A stretch of 32,378 nucleotides of DNA from Actinomycetes bacterium (GTDB lineage: Bacteria > Actinomycetota > Actinomycetes > Streptosporangiales > Streptosporangiaceae): contig JAOPYO010000462.1 in NCBI GenBank assembly GCA_025964575.1, forward strand, positions 1 through 32,378, in the 5' to 3' direction. The notes below the pieces were generated by a model that saw only the letters and a program-made list of their open reading frames with translations, did no database searches and had not been told where the DNA came from. Below are positions 32,270 through 32,378 of the stretch, piece after piece. Position numbers and translations under genes: made by a program. Positions within the stretch are counted from its first letter, which is position 1. Each line of letters begins with the position of its first letter.

Positions 32270-32378
32270 TCAGGCGACGGCCATGGCCTCGCCCAGGTGA
32301 TCGTTGAGGGGTGGTGCGGGAAGCTCGGCGATCAGGGTGAAGCGGTCGTCCTCGCGCCGTACGGTCAGCCGTCCGCCC
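32270..32378 (-). CDS. Sensor histidine kinase, C-terminal 35 residues (partial at right edge)
   Basis: The visible end reads GGRLTVRREDDRFTLIAELP and then APPLNDHLGEAMAVA, stop TGA 32270. The opening matches the last beta strands of the HATPase domain of NarL-partner (HisKA_3) kinases. The rest lies beyond the window. It is oriented toward the response regulator, with 5 nt between stops, so it may be the cognate kinase in a tail-to-tail arrangement. Confidence 0.7.
   Translation of the reverse strand, partial: GGRLTVRREDDRFTLIAELPAPPLNDHLGEAMAVA

Noticed and set aside
1..32378. tRNA, rRNA, CRISPR array, transposase or integrase genes
   Set aside because: None was recognised on either strand; the rearranged flanks carry gene relics but no mobile-element protein or terminal inverted repeats.

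Overview
The window reads as chromosome from a high-GC, Gram-positive actinomycete. This rests on strongly G/C-biased third codon positions, frequent GTG and TTG starts, 4-bp stop/start overlaps, a SARP-type regulator remnant, a PAS-GAF-SpoIIE phosphatase, an actinobacterial Methyltransf_19 (DUF574) remnant and a MmyB-type regulator remnant. I would guess the order Streptosporangiales, but nothing here fixes the genus.

Layout. 1-2.3 kb: a left-truncated secreted M4 metallopeptidase and an unfamiliar secreted protein with an Ala/Ser/Pro linker. 2.9-6.8 kb: PAS-GAF-PP2C phosphatase, FUSC/ArAE membrane protein and CapA-like metallophosphatase. 6.9-7.1 kb: a SARP remnant. 7.1-24.7 kb: a Wzx/Wzy-type polysaccharide locus. 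24.9-26.0 kb: gene debris and an unknown helical protein. 26.0-29.3 kb: a divergent sulfotransferase/sulfatase pair, then truncated NUDIX and MmyB genes. 29.5-32.4 kb: a DUF1579-like protein, an aldo/keto reductase, a NarL-type response regulator and the 3' end of a histidine kinase.

How the central locus could work. The WecA-like phosphoglycosyltransferase would load the first sugar-1-phosphate on undecaprenyl phosphate. Three GT4 glycosyltransferases would extend the unit. Two SDR epimerase/dehydratases and a WecC/WbpA-type UDP-N-acetylhexosamine 6-dehydrogenase would supply the nucleotide sugars. A methyltransferase and an AsnB-type amidotransferase could decorate it. The MOP flippase (Wzx) would export it, the O-antigen-ligase-like protein (Wzy) would polymerise it, and a Wzc-like copolymerase would set chain length. 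A secreted beta-helix protein and a membrane-anchored EEP-fold protein sit inside the locus. Genes lie in short blocks of alternating strand, with strong bidirectional hairpins at two convergent joints.

Most interesting points: the P-loop lysine of the Wzc-like kinase is arginine; a 36-residue ORF is wedged with overlaps between a glycosyltransferase and asnB; a SPER-type UDP-sugar dehydrogenase together with AsnB suggests a uronamide sugar; a sulfotransferase and a sulfatase lie back to back beside the locus; and several decayed gene fragments flank it, including a sulfatase/NUDIX fusion junction on a 16-bp perfect palindrome.
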